A stretch of 64,000 nucleotides of DNA, from assembly GCF_032362555.1 (NCBI RefSeq), contig NC_083509.1:4611001-4675000 (forward strand), written 5' to 3'. The stretch's first letter is position 1, and each line of letters begins with the position of its first letter. The notes under the pieces are model-generated. The model saw only the letters and a list, made by a program, of their open reading frames with translations, was not told the DNA's origin and did no database searches. Both the position numbers and the translations under genes were made by a program. Positions 23,301 to 36,400 of this stretch are shown here, piece by piece. Source of the DNA: Amyelois transitella. Its lineage: Eukaryota; Arthropoda; Insecta; Lepidoptera; Pyralidae.

Positions 23301-23611
23301 AGAATGCATGACAACATACAAATTACTCGTACCTAATTATTTGTTCAAAGTTCTACAAGTATGATGTCTGTCAAAATATTATATAGTAGGACACTTATGA
23401 GAACTCCTTAGTAATTATTGGAATAAAAGCACGAAAACCACGAGAGAGCCCCGAATTCTTTTCACAGCAACTAAGGCTGTTACTGTCTTTCAGACTCCAA
23501 GCTTTGCTTGTGACCTGTGACAAAAAGCAAAGTCTATTTCTAAAGATTTATCATTCTCAATAAATTGACTCAATATTTATCTTTTGTTGCAGGAAATTTC
23601 TATTCTTCTGA
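17321..23611 (+). CDS. coiled-coil protein with SRP[QT]TP repeats, paralog C (first exon not found)
   Basis: Exons: 17321-17457, 17711-17764, 17894-17944, 18033-18150, 18231-18260, 19112-19473, 19660-19882, 20145-20275, 20428-20558, 20662-20815, 20910-21092, 21164-21279, 21360-21610, 21672-21808, 21954-22072, 22158-22269, 22343-22474, 22602-22709, 23055-23263, 23593-23611. Frame is continuous, about 925 codons. The first exon listed starts in phase 1, as in A and D, so a short upstream coding exon is missing. Residues of exon 19112-19473 include six SRPQTP/SRPTTP motifs, a basic Ser/Thr-Pro stretch of the kind often phosphorylated and often microtubule-binding (inference). From 19660 on the protein is largely coiled coil. 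If the 23263 donor is not used, the frame ends at TAA 23265-23267; the AATAAA at 23630 favours the last exon given. Not recognised beyond homology to A and D. Confidence 0.82.
18315..19001 (+). mobile_element. Helitron-like element, longer form
   Basis: Begins TCTACACTAATATTATAAAG and ends GGCGGGTCGCTAGT after a GC-rich stretch; internal GACCGATTTTAAAAATTC is typical of the family. Fills most of the gene C intron 18261-19111. Confidence 0.6.
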
Positions 23612-23629
23612 AAGAAATTAGCTACGAAC

Positions 23630-23635
23630 AATAAA
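23630..23635 (+). terminator. poly(A) signal for gene C
   Basis: AATAAA 19 nt after the TGA (23609-23611) of the last exon of gene C. Confidence 0.55.
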
Positions 23636-24035
23636 TTTTAAATTTGCCAGTGTAGTCTGTGTATGTAAGTGCTGTTTCTTATAACTTTTTGTGTTGGTTT
23701 TGATAAAAAGTATATACCTACACAAAAATGTACTGTACTTTCCTTTTTTCATTAATCCTATCTGGAGTGAGTGAGCTTTCTTACATCTTGGGTAGATATG
23801 ATTTCCAACCCATTGCAAAATAGGGTTAGGGAAAAGTAGGATCGACCAAAAACATCAGAAGAGAGTATGAACGTATAACAGAGGCTTAAAAAATTAAAAA
23901 ATATTAAAATGTAGGTACTGAGAACGCTACTGGGAAAATCGCCAGGGTGGACAATTGTGACAACTAGTTATAATTGTCCATCCTGTAGTAATAAAGTAAT
24001 AATGATAAATATATAAATTTGGGAATCTCCTTTTC

Positions 24036-24118
24036 CTAACAGCTGAACGTGGCCTGTCAGTCTTTCAAGATTACTGGCTCTGTCTACCCCGCAAGGGGTA
24101 ATATAGATGTGATTATAT
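24036..24118 (-). repeat. SINE-like family 1, 5' fragment
   Basis: Reverse complement of the family head: CTGTCTACCCCGCAAGGGG and AGCTGAACGTGGCC are present. Confidence 0.6.
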
Positions 24119-24209
24119 GAATGAATGAACAATTTTTTATTAGTATTTTCTTAAATTCTTAAAAATTTTAAATTCTTAAATATTTATATATAAAATAGAA
24201 ATATTATAT

Positions 24210-24740
24210 ACTAGCTGTTGCCCACGACTTCGTCCGCGTAAATTTCGAGTTGAATCTAAAAATAAAATAATTTTAATACAAAAAAAATATCTTGTTTTTG
24301 TTTGGGCTCGAACTTGGACCGCCAAAGACGCACCAACCACTGGACCATTGAGGCCGCTGCGGTGGTGTCGAAATTAAAGTAAACAAATAAACCAAAAATC
24401 TTTTTACGTGAGAATCACGCATGTTATATGCGGCAAAATCAGGATATTATCAAACTGATTTTCACTTATATTTATTTATGTTATAGTTATAATGCTGTCG
24501 TACAATGATAAATAACTTTGAATTTTAAATTTCCTTACTTATTTGCAGGCAACCTCATGCATTGAGTTCATTGAAATGACGATAACTTTTTTTTTAGTGA
24601 ACCGATTTTGGTGAAACAAACTTTAAATGTTTTTCTGAGTTAAAAAAAGCAATTGGTGAAAGTTTGAAGTAAATCGGTTCAGTACTTTCGGAAATAAGCG
24701 TGATCATATCAGACAGAAAGACAGAGACAAAAAATTAAAA
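24210..24740 (-). mobile_element. Helitron-like element with embedded tRNA-like segment
   Basis: ACTAGCTGTTGCCCACGACT at the left is the reverse of the family 3' end. At 24300-24365 the minus strand carries TGGTCCAGTGGTTGG and AGTTCGAGCCC, which resemble pol III A and B boxes. The right boundary is uncertain. Confidence 0.5.
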
Positions 24741-25667
24741 AAAAAAATTTGCTTTCTATTATTCATTCTAAGTGTATCCTCTATCCATTTCAGTCAAAAA
24801 TAATAAATGTACAGACAAAATATTTTTACTGTATAATTACTGCTTTTTGCATGAGAATGAAGGTGAGTGGGTGTATATCCAGCGTTTTTAAGCTGGTGTG
24901 TAAAGATTCAGGTATGATTTCTGTAGAAGATATCACGATAGGGACTATTTTTACTGTATCTACACGCCACTGACTTTTAAGTTCTATAGCAAGGTCTGTA
25001 TATTTTTTCTGTTTGAGTAGATGAGAGATTGTGTGTGTTTGGGATTGCTACATCCATTAAATATACTTTATAAAGTGTAATGTCCGGTATATTATAATGT
25101 CTGTTAGTATGGTCCTGTTTCCAATACCTACAGCTACAGCACTCAGGGGAATCCAGAATTACTTGAGGTTTGTATTTATGGTAAGCAATTTGTGTAATCA
25201 GGGATAATGATTGATGAATGGCTGCAACCTTATTAATATTAAAACGTGATCATTAAAACGATAGAAGGAGAAAAATAAACATGGACTTATTTTCACATTT
25301 TTAACCTACAAAATTTAACAAAACTTAATCAGTGTAAAGAAGTAATTGTTTAGCCGCTTATTAACATTACACGATTTTGTCTTATTACCGATGATTAGCT
25401 GAAAAAAACGATTTTAAAAATTAACTGTTTTAAAAATAAACTATCAAAACGCTCGCCATTTGATAGCAGAGACTTTTCGACCGACCATGAATAAGTACTC
25501 GTTTCTTGTGTCTTTAGTGTATTAGTGACTGAACGAAAAGTTGAAAAACATTTAAGTATGTAAACCATGTTACGTTAACAGGCGGCTAAAGGGGCATCTT
25601 GTTCGTAAATGCAGCTTCGTAGAAATTGTAAACAATTTAAGTTCTTCGTATTTGATTTGAATATTTT

Positions 25668-28600
25668 TTAGAAAGGCCAACTCAAATTTTTCTTCGATGA
25701 GCAATGCTCTGCTGATGATGTGTGGTGCGTTCTCAAGACCTCCCTCTCTAAGATTGCTCTGCGGCGTTCCAGTTGCGTGCGCACGCGGTCTTCTCTTTCT
25801 AGCTGGAGACTCTGTGCGAGCACAGCGCTCTCTAGGCGGAGCACCCGGGTTCGCTCGGCCTGCAGAGCTGTCCAAGTCTCCGCAGCGTTTGCACACATTG
25901 ATGACAACGATCGAGACACCTGCATAAGAAAATAACCAGTTTAAGAAAATATCAGTAACATTTAGAAATACCTAATCACATTTTCTAAAAATCGATTAGC
26001 GCATCTTGGATCTAATCTAGCTAAAGCTCCGAACTCTGAATGATTACTATACGATAAAACTGAACATAGAATCCCAACATGCGAGAATATTTTTTGTCAA
26101 CCCTATTCTGTAAAAAATAAATAAATACCAAATTATGTACAAAAATTAATATATATATATATTAAAGTATATCAATTTATATAAATATGTATGTCGGTCA
26201 CTAGGTCGATGGCAATAAAGCCTACCTCTGCATGACAACTGCCATCTAACGACGATGGTTCGGAGGCGTTTCCCTCGACCAGCGAGCTGAGGTCCCGCCT
26301 AGCCTTTAGGATTCTGGCGAACAGCGAGGCAGCCCGCTCGTGTCTCTCCAACATCAGCGCTCTTGAAGCTGCCGCCGTCACTAGTGCGTTACGCTCGCGC
26401 GATAGAGAGTCCACTTGCATGTGTAAGTCCAATAGCTGTCACACAAAAACTATTATTGACACTAGTGTACACCCGCAGCTCCGCCCGCGTTATCTCCCCC
26501 TAGAATACACAATCCAAATTCCAAGTCTCTAAACCCAGCGGTTTAGGCGGTGCGTGCGGTAATTTATCTGAATAGTCTTCAAACAGTCTATAATATAGTA
26601 TAATATAGTAGATGATGAAGATGTACAAAATTAGATTAATTTAATTTAAGTTATTTTAAACTATAACGTTTACTACTTACATTTAAAATTTGTAACATTT
26701 GGGCAATTCGATGGACTGCGAAAATTAAACCAATCCACAAATCAGAAAGATTAATTGAACAATCATGCAAGTCGGCGCTTGCCTGCGACAACGTCTGACC
26801 GCTAGACAAACAAGGTACCAAACAAAAAAGGTTGTACCTATGTTCCGCTAATATCAAATGCAAATCGTTAAAAAATATATGTCATAGGAATAACAATTTT
26901 AAAGTACCTATCAGTGATTTAAATTTTGCTACTAAAATGTTAGTAACCTATACACGAAAATTTTAATTAATTTAAAACTATTATATTATTAACACTTAAG
27001 ATTTTAATTTAGCAACATTTTCTACGAAAAAATAATAAGCAGTTAAAAAAAGCTTATTTTAAAAAAATTACTAAAAGATTATGTCTGTTATTTTTTTATG
27101 CCGCTAAGCCCACCTCTATCTGTTGTTGTCCTTTATATTAAGAAACAACATTTCCCAACTAAACAAACAATAAATAATATTTATGTCTTACTTCTGTCTG
27201 CAATTCTTGGAAGGGAATTTCTTTTGAATAACAATTATAATTTCTTAAGCGTTTGACCTCGAGCCGAAGAGATGTCAGTTGTTTTTCATAATGAGATGCA
27301 TTTTGTTGCCTGAAATGAAAATATTAAAATAAATTAAATTAACGAAATGGTTCAATGATTTTTAAAGTTAAAGGGATTTTATGACTGCCATTCCGAATTA
27401 CGACAGTCATCTATTCAGAAAGAGTCCTTTTTTTTCAATTTAATTCTCCTTTTATATATAATAGTTTAGTTTAACTCAAAAATTTTCGTTTATTTTCCTT
27501 TTCTAACTCAAATCAGTAATCATTTAACTGAAAAAACTTACATTACTTGTTCATTTTCCTTCAGCTGTTGAATTATATTCTGTAATTTAGAAATTTTCTT
27601 TTCTCGCTCTAAAAGCTCCGCAGCCATTTTATCCTGAAGTGAGTCGTCCACTTCCCCTTGCTAAAATAATAAGCAGTTTTAAAAAAAAGTAGGAAGTAAC
27701 AATCTTAAGAAGACTTATATAAGTTTTAGAATTTATACATACCGCAATTTTATTTAACGAATTGAAAAAGTTATCTTTGTCAGCTCTACATTGCTTAAGC
27801 TCATCTTCAGTGCGCGCTAAAGCTTGTCTAGTATATTGGAGTTCAGTCCAAATTTCTGTTTCTCTATCAGTGGGCTCCGACTCTTTAAAATAATTGTAGA
27901 ACAGTTAATTGTTTTCTGAAAGACTAAAATAAAAAACAATGACTTCTAATATATATTTACCTATAGACGGCAGAAACTCTACACAACGATTCCGTTCAAT
28001 GTCAACTAGTTTAGCTGATCGTTCACGATATATTTGTAACTGATTTTCTAATTCCTTTATACGAGTTTCATATTGTGGCATTCGACTCTCCGCTGCTAAC
28101 CTGTTTCTTTCCTAGAAAAGTCATATTCAATACTAAGTATTATCAAATAACCGTGAATATACTCGTATTTGGTTTATTTAAATACCGCAATTTCATACTA
28201 CCTCTGACTACATAAACACAAGTAGTACCAATAATAGTACTACTAATACATTACCTTAAATTATTTAAAATCACCAACACCTGAGATACACCTGAGAGAC
28301 CCATAAAAAAAGATGATCCAGACTTAAAAGTGTATCTATTTACATAAATCTATATAGAAATGAGAACATCGCATTATTAGCGTTGTATGGTTGTTTGAGA
28401 TCGCATTCGCACCTGCTCAGCCACCTTGGCCGCCAGAGAGTCGATCCGCGCCCGCTGTTCCGCCTCCCGCGTCGCCGCCGCCTTCTCCGCCAGGTCCCCT
28501 TGCTCGCGCAGTTCCTTCACCCTTAAAAGGTTTCGGATGTCTTTTAACTTCCAGAACTCTTGGTATAAAAATGAAACAAAAATAAATTTAAAAAACCTAA

Positions 28601-31600
28601 GCTCGAGAGCGTCACGCTGGCGAGACAAAGCCTCGATCGTCATTTCCCCAGTTTTCGACATCTCGATCAACTTCCTTGACCGGGCGTCGTAACTGGTCTC
28701 TCGATGGCGGTACTGCAAAAAAATTGTAAAGGACTTTAAATAATTATTTACATTAAATATATTAACACATCTTTTTAAGAACTATTCACGCATTTGAGTT
28801 TCTTAAAAACCTGCTCACAAAAATAATAATTCAATCCATAATTTTTTTGTTTCTATCCAGCCAAGTTACTTAACCTTCATTATATACGAAACTTTGAGAA
28901 CAGACTTAAATTGACCATGATTTCTATTATCTCCAAATGTCTTTTGGAATAAACTCTTACTCAACAATAGAGTCATGTTAGAAATGCGAGACTACCACTT
29001 TTTCTCTAAACAAAATGGAACAAGCAACGAAATACAGTAATGCGATTTCAGAATTCGATTGATCGGATTCAGATCGCAATGAAGATTGTCACTTCACTGC
29101 CTTCTGGGATTGATGTGCGTGACTGTTTACGAGTTGCTCGAGGTCTTTGTGCTTGCGGCGCGCTGCCTCCAAGTCTGCGCGCGTCTCTTTCAGCTGCCGC
29201 TCCAACGTGGCAATGCGCCCGCGCGCCACACGCAGCATGCTTTCGGCGGCCGCGACCACCTCCTTCAGTGACTCCCGCGCATTGCGCTCCTTTGTCAACT
29301 CGTCGTTCAGTTTCTGATCCAACGAAACAAAATTGCAAATAATTTTTATTTTTAAACTAACCAATTTATTTAAGCAAGCCCAAATCGAAAGATTATTTAC
29401 AGTATGATAGGTAAATGTATTAACAGTAACTAATTTTGGAAATATTACCCAAAGATTTGAACTTATTACTTTCTCCATTTTTGTTGACAACCGTGAAAAC
29501 GCCAACAAGGTTTTCTATTATTCTTCCACTTTAGAGTAATCTAATAGGTTAAATATCTACAATTATATATATATATATCATTATCTATAAGTATAAACAT
29601 ATATATCCAACAGTGGCAAATATGGTTAATAATATAATTACTTGATAACTAAGTCCTTCAGAAAGATGATCTTTAGTCCCATCAGTGGTCTCTTTTCTGT
29701 TGACGTCTTCCAGTCTATGCTGTAGCACTAAATTCTCTTTTTGCAGTCGATCTATTTTCTTTATCATCGTCTCGCGATCTAACCAAGGGATCCTTAATAA
29801 AAATAAAAGTAAAAGATATAAATATATTTAACAATAAGTCATGCTCTACTTTTTCCTGGTTTGGCTAGCAGTTTATGTTAGTGATGTGAAAGGCACATTT
29901 TCTTTGTAATTTAAGATTAGATTCCACCGTGAACCAACATATTAATTACTCGTCACTGAAAAACAGTTACATATATATAAAATACAAAAAAAAAAACATA
30001 ATACTTACTTAGCCAAGTCTATACAGTAATTAACTTTTGACTTCAAATTTTCAGCGATTCCTGCCAGTAATCTGTGAAGTTTTTCGGTTTCAGCATCCCA
30101 TTCAGCATTTTTTGCATTCTGCAAGGCAATCAATTTCTGTTTGTGTTTTTTAATACTATCAATTTTAATAATAGCTTAGCTTCTTAATAAAAGTGTAGCT
30201 ACTACTGCTGAAGAAGAAGAAGAAGAGAACGTCAGAAAGCTTGATCTTACGAGTACAATTATATACGAACATTACGGTACTTGGCTCGTATAACATTGAG
30301 AAGCTCAATTCGTCGCGCCATCAACTCTGCACCCACTCCTAACACCTCTTCAGGAATTTGATTCAATTGTGCATTCAACTGCTGTAAAATCTGTAGACCT
30401 GCAACAGAACATACATTTTAAACCGTTTAAAATCTATAGCATAAAGTTTAGCATAAGATCCAAAAAAGGGAACATTTCTACTTTTTAAACTCAAAGTCTG
30501 TTACAGTTCCATCGTATCATTTATAACATCGTTCATCTTTGCAGTTGTTCTTCCGGGAGAGAATCTCGTTTATCTTGTCCTTATTTCTTATGATAAAAAA
30601 GGTGTAGGCAACCTTCTTACCAAGGCCTCCATGCGCCTCCATTGTTTGGGAATTATTTTACCAAAAACAGTTGTTAGATAGTTTTTTTCTTCTCGTCACG
30701 CTTTTTTACTACACATGAGAAAAATTTACTAAATAAGTTTTACTTTCAGAATCCAAAAATCAAAGCTACGTACTAAAAAGGCCGTTGATATCCGGATTAA
30801 GTGGAAGGTCCAAGTCTTCTCGTATCAACAGCAGCAGGTCATGCGGAGGCCAACCCGTCACCGACACCACCCGGACTTCACCCAGAGTCTCATCTTTAGT
30901 CCCCAGACGCATCTCCATCTCCCTCAACGAAGCATAGAGTTCTAGCACAACGTTCTGGAATGCAATATACTCGTAGCTTAAATATCTAAGGGATGTGGTA
31001 TATTTTATAATTACGTGTTATTTTTTACTTCTTGATAAAGCAATGTAATAAGTTTTACGAAAAATAATTTACAGAGGCGTTCTGCTTCCCCGGGAAAGAG
31101 ACGTGATAATATGGATACATATTTTTTCCTCGGTGACGTAACTAATTGCAACTATTGTTACTGAGATATTTGTATCTTTCCTTCAAATACAAATCAGAAA
31201 GGGCCGACATGTCAACATCATAAAAGCCCTCCTAAAAATAAGAATTAAACAAAACTTTTGTTATAATATATAAAATATTTATGTGTACATACTTGCTGTG
31301 GAATTAACATTTTCTTTTGCTTAAGAAACTCTCGTTTCTTTGTAGCTACCGATCTCATCAGTTTTCCTGCCATTGCATGTATTGACGCCTTTTCTGCAAA
31401 ATTCCAAAATTATATTTGAAAATTACTTTCAACTGATTGTCATCTAGATATAACACGAAGATATTCTATTATTACCCACACCAAGGTTCTCCGCTTAACC
31501 CAATGGTAGACTGTTAGATAATGCTATTAGCATTAAGTCCGCCTATTGTACTTTACAAATTGTAATTGTTACAATAAAGAATAAATAAATAAATAAAATA

Positions 31601-33987
31601 TTCTCACCGGCACTATACAATATTTTGCACAAACCTTGGTCGAGACAAGATGCGTCGCTCATTATGCTATGAGTTTCTGGTGCAGATACACTCGATTCAG
31701 CCAACGCCATCTTATCTATTGATTTTCTTGGTGTTTCCTAAATTTGAAGAAAGTTTAATACACTGGCACTGAATGATGGTTTTGAGAGTTAAAATTAGTC
31801 AGTAAAAGAACAACTTAACAATCAACCTATAATAAGGAGAAAAGAGAAAAAATAAAAAGGCCCTATTATCTTCATTTTGGTTTGGGTTTAGTATGATAAC
31901 CCAATTAACCTCCACAAATGCTTTGACCGTTATATCAACAACCTCAGAATATTGATAACAAATACTGTCCTCGAATGAAGGTTTTCATTGTCGCCAGATA
32001 CGTGCATTTCATAGAGACCTTCCTGAATTATTCAAAAAATGTAGTAAAAAAATTTACCATTGATGGAGATAAGCTTTGACATCTTCTATCGCCAATAGTC
32101 CTTCCGCCAGGGCTCTAGAATGATAATGGTGAGCTTAAATACGTATATTTATTTAACCGGTTCCCAAATACATCTTTTGTATCAGTTAAGGCAGTACGTA
32201 ACACATGTCAAAAAAAAACAAAATGAATCATGATTTAAGATGCAGTTCTTAGAACACTGCGGGCGTGCGGAATGATTCTGGATGGTTATCTGAATGCAAT
32301 CAAAATACCATGTAATGTATACATATTACATGCGAAACAAAATAGCCGCATCTTAATTTCCACCAGATATATTATTTAATAAGATATACTTATAAAATAA
32401 TATATACTTCCTGGACTATAATTTTCCTAGTTCTAGTAGATCTAGATAGAGACTATCTAATGCACTTTATAGATTTTAAGTATTTAAAATCAGTATATCT
32501 TAGAATACATACCGGTGTTCTATTGATTGGGGGGTTCACTGAATGAGCCCTCTTGTTTAAGTTTGGCCGAACTCGCTTTTTCAATGGGGGTGCAGTGTCC
32601 GGTCCTAGACATCAGTTTTAAAGTTATATTATTCGGCATTTTTTGTTCAGTATATAATAGATATAATAAAAACGTTAATCTCTAAACCCAAATAACATTT
32701 TACTGTCGTCCTCGTTTTTATAATTTTCGGTTTCATTCATCTAACTGTCGACGAACTTATATTAAAATAGTGCGTGGAGGACGTGGATAAAGCAAAAAAA
32801 AATATGTAGAGATCCCGAAAAGTGGAAAGATTAAGACTCTGCCTGCCTGCCCGAGAGACGTGATCATGATCATAAGTGTTTATGTATTTTAAGTTATTTT
32901 CTTTGTATTCGTCGTTCTTCTGCTTGACCACAGCTCAAGTTAGGATGTTGTTCCGGTGCTCTAGGCTAGTGCTTACATTACGACATTTTAATACGATATA
33001 GAGGACTATTAGTGCAACTAGCTATATTTAATAAAATTACATACATACATACATATGATCACGTCTATATCCCTTGCGGGGTAGACAGAGCCAACAGTCT
33101 TGAAAAGACTGAATGGCCACGTTCAGCTATTTGGCTTAATGATAGAACCGAGATTCAAATAGTGACAGGTTGCTAGCCCATCGCCTAAAGGAGGAATCCT
33201 AAGTTTATAAGCCTATCCCTTAGTCGCCTTTTACGACATCCATGGGAAAGAGATGGAGTGGTCCTATTCTTTTTTGTAATAGTGCCGGGAACCACACGGC
33301 ACTAATAAAATTAGATTTAGGTATATCAAGAGCATGAACACCGTTGCGTCCGGACAAAGTAAAGTGTTTTTCCACTTGGATTATTGGTTATCATGGCCCC
33401 GCTCCCTTTATTGGCTGATATGATAAAAATAAGATTACCGCTAAACAGGTCACTATTATTACCACAGTAAAATTCTTCTTACTTACACACATCACCGACC
33501 ACATACTGTTTCACTTTAAAGATGACAAACATTACAAAGCCTTAAATAAAGAATTACATATCATCCATCAACATCCACCTCAGTTTGGTCGACTCGAAAG
33601 GTTCGACTGACAGGGAATGCCTTTTGGCATTAAGTCCACTTGTACATTTTACGTGCATAAAGTGTAAATTAATAAATAAATAAAATATCAGCTTTTGCTT
33701 GCGAAATTTCGAGGTACTCTTGACAATAAGTAGAGTTCTTAGTGACATGAAAGTGAAACATATAACAGTTTTTCTATAATAAAAACCGCATCATATGAAA
33801 ATAAGTCTTTTATAATAGTTTATTTACATTTTACATTTTGATATCTATGTGGCGCTCAAAAAGCCTCGATCCCAGATAATTATAAGAATACCTATCCTTT
33901 AAGAACGTGTAATGTACAGACAAACTTAGGCTTACCAGAACGACCAGTAGGCTGCCGTGTGGCAGGCATCAGCCCAGATCTCAACAT
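25668..33987 (-). CDS. coiled-coil protein, paralog D of the three-gene cluster (complete)
   Basis: Exons in transcript order: 33936-33987, 32513-32604, 32058-32114, 31608-31737, 31293-31393, 30774-30954, 30271-30398, 30009-30118, 29642-29792, 29131-29313, 28597-28712, 28413-28521, 27961-28111, 27743-27882, 27542-27660, 27192-27309, 26226-26435, 25668-25919. They sum to 2400 nt, so 799 aa, with frame intact throughout. The start is the ATG at 33985-33987 (MLRSGLMPATRQPTGRS). Residues 1-120 are basic and rich in Ser/Thr-Pro (RTPSPGG, SLSPSMETPRKS). From about residue 140 to the end the protein is mostly coiled coil with no membrane segment or signal peptide. It shares short blocks such as AAELLxxE and LWAEL/IWTEL with C. 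Exon 30271-30398 uses a weak donor (GTTCGT) that is fixed by homology with C. Family unknown to me; role not assigned. Confidence 0.85.
31482..31598 (+). repeat. non-LTR/SINE 3' tail, family 3
   Basis: GTTCTCCG, CCAATGGTAGACTG, GCATTAAGTCCGCCTATTG and a terminal (ATAA)n tail. Related to 33573-33690 and 16838-16925. Lies in a gene D intron. Confidence 0.5.
33058..33306 (+). repeat. SINE-like family 1, full-length copy
   Basis: Reads from ATCACGTCTATATCCCTTGC to GTGCCGGGAACCACACGGCA. This is the best-preserved copy in the window and can serve as the reference. Lies in the first intron of gene D. Confidence 0.75.
33573..33690 (+). repeat. non-LTR/SINE 3' tail, family 3
   Basis: TGCCTTTTGGCATTAAGTCC followed by a TGTACATTTT block and an (ATAA)n tail, as in 31482-31598. 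Confidence 0.5.
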
Positions 33988-36400
33988 TGTAAATTTAATT
34001 TCCCCTTTTTTTAAATAATTTTGTAATAAAGGACAAATATTTAACTTAAAATTTCTTAAATATCAATTATGTTGACATATTGACAAAAATATATAGAAGA
34101 ATGAGAAAAATGTCAATCTAATAAAAGATAAAAAATATTTTTGTTAAATGCTGAAATAAATACTTTTTTAATTTAGAAAGAAAGAAACCAAGAAATAGAT
34201 TATTTAATATTTACAATATCAAAAAGTGATAATTGTTTTTAGGGAGAGCTCCCTCTCCAGAGAGATGAAGACGCGACTGAGACTTACACGGATGACGTGA
34301 TAACTTTTCGTACCAACCTTCAGTAAGCACGAAAATGTTTACATATTATACTGATGGTTTATGTCTAATAGTACCTTGGTATTTTTTTGCCAAGAACCGT
34401 ACAAATATTAGCCAAAAAGATAGATATTGCAGACGTATTTACATGACCTCGGTTTTCGATGGCCGCCAAATCCCGGCAAAATAATCACAAGTACGTATCG
34501 ATAACAGTTTTCAGTAATATTTGCAAAACAAACCTTAAATATAAACTCGATAATGTGTGCTATTTATATGATAGTATTCTAACCGATAAGAACACCACCT
34601 AACTCCTGCGTTGCTATATAAAATCTGGCAAATGTCACTGAATTTCTACTTTACTTTGGAAACAGTACCTTATTTTGTGTTAGGTACGCTGCTAAATATG
34701 TCAATAAAGAACTTCCTTTTTTATTAAGTGGCCTTTAGCCGAAGTAGTAAAAGCCCAATATAAAATCAAACTTTCATCTAATAGAAAAGATAATACAACC
34801 ACAACGTACGATTCCAAGATGATTTTAAGACTAAAAGTATATTGATACTTCAACTTAACTCTAAACGAAAACGTTTATGGTGGTGGACTGGTAGATTATA
34901 AGATTTGATCATATGTTGATGTCATTTGTTGCAGTGCAGATCACGCCAGAAATCAGCACATATCTCTTTCATTTCACAAAAAAACATCGAATATTGCCAT
35001 AATGCATTATGAATGTTTACGATATTTGCGATGTTACTCTTTAAAATTTTGCATATTTAGAAGGACATGAGTAACTTTTTATACTATGCCATCCTTGAAA
35101 AATGGCCCATTTACTACGCTAGATATCATGACTAATGCATATTTTAGATTGATCACAAGGGAGAACTGCCGCTAAGTAATATAATTTCTATGACTTTTCG
35201 CGGCTATTTTTCCATGAGAAGGCGTGCTAAATTATTTGTGAAACGAAATTATTTTCCGTTTGTTCCAGTAGCGTTGCCAATTAGTTGCCAATTGGAAAAT
35301 ATAAGAATGTCTTACATCTTCAGCTGAAATAATAAACTTGCGTAAAAACCCCGTTGTTGTTATTGTGACAAATACTAAAGTCCCCGATTGACATGATAAT
35401 TTAATTCTTATAATCACTTTTCATGGGGTATTTAACATCATTTGTCATGTTTTAGTTGTAATTGTAATAATTTAAATTAGATATTTTTATACTATATAAA
35501 ATCTATATAATTAATAAATTTAAAACTATTGAAAGCCACTTCTTTAAAAATAAAAGAAAATATTTATCGCGCGACATAAAATATCAGCGATAACTAAGTC
35601 ACATGCGATACGAAAGAAGATTATTTTCAGAAATATGTTTTGTGAAAATAAACTTCTTTTTTAAGTTTGTACATTTAATTCGGCTTTTATGAACTTGAAG
35701 ATTCTAGTTTTTTAAAGAAATTTGTCCTTTACAAATTAAAATACATACATGCCTACTAATCATAAATTCTTGCAAATCGAGAATAGAAGAATTTCAAAGA
35801 CCGAGACCAAACACAGAATAAAAAATCCTGTACACGTTGACAAATACCAGAAAGTAACTAACAAAGATTTTATTCTGAGATTTCGTAGTCACTCCACCCG
35901 AAATAAAGCGAAGAAAGTATGTATTAAAAAGTGATTTTATCTCCACGTCTCTATCTCTGTATAGTAACGTCACTCATAAACGAGTCGTATATTGAACAGA
36001 GATATTTCGGAACTTGAGCCTACGCACATAACGCCGTTCGGCCGTGACCTTAATGAACTAGCGCCCGTTATTGGCAAAAGATTCGGAATAAAGAACAAGA
36101 TTTGGTTAAATTAATAAAAATTTATGAACTAAAAATATATAAAAGGTGTATTTTGGATAGTTTTATTTTCTAGGTAATTATATCAGCTGAGCAGTTTTTG
36201 TATATTTTCTAAATAACTATTTGGTTTGAAAGCAAAAGTGGACTTATTTTACTGATTAAAATCATAAAAAATGGGCGATAAAATACCTATTCGTTATTAG
36301 TAATTTTCCAATAAAACCAGCAGAAGAGACTTATTGTAAGCAATGCGAGTGAAGAATGGCTGCTGTGAGAACAACCGACAACCCAGCACTCACATGCTCG
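33988..36400. other. intergenic, AT-rich; promoter side of gene D
   Basis: No exon supported. Small open frames (for example 35749-35934) have low-complexity composition and no splice context. Nothing else recognisable apart from scattered repeat debris near 34250-34310. Confidence 0.5.

Larger units (their letters stand above)
23636..25667. other. intergenic spacer between the tail-to-tail genes C and D
   Basis: No coding exon seen. Contains a minus-strand SINE-like family 1 fragment (24036-24118) and a Helitron-like element (24210 to about 24740) with a tRNA-like A/B-box stretch inside. 24.75-25.6 kb is AT-rich with nothing recognisable. Confidence 0.5.

Noticed and set aside
28391-28692. 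Two overlapping plus-strand frames rich in Pro/Ala/Ser
   Set aside because: Antisense of gene D exons 28413-28521 and 28597-28712.
29040-29342. 100-codon plus-strand frame opposite gene D
   Set aside because: Antisense shadow of the GC-rich exon 29131-29313, whose 183-nt length and frame are conserved in A and C.
35749-35934. 61-codon Lys-rich open frame
   Set aside because: Low-complexity AT-rich composition; no supporting signals.
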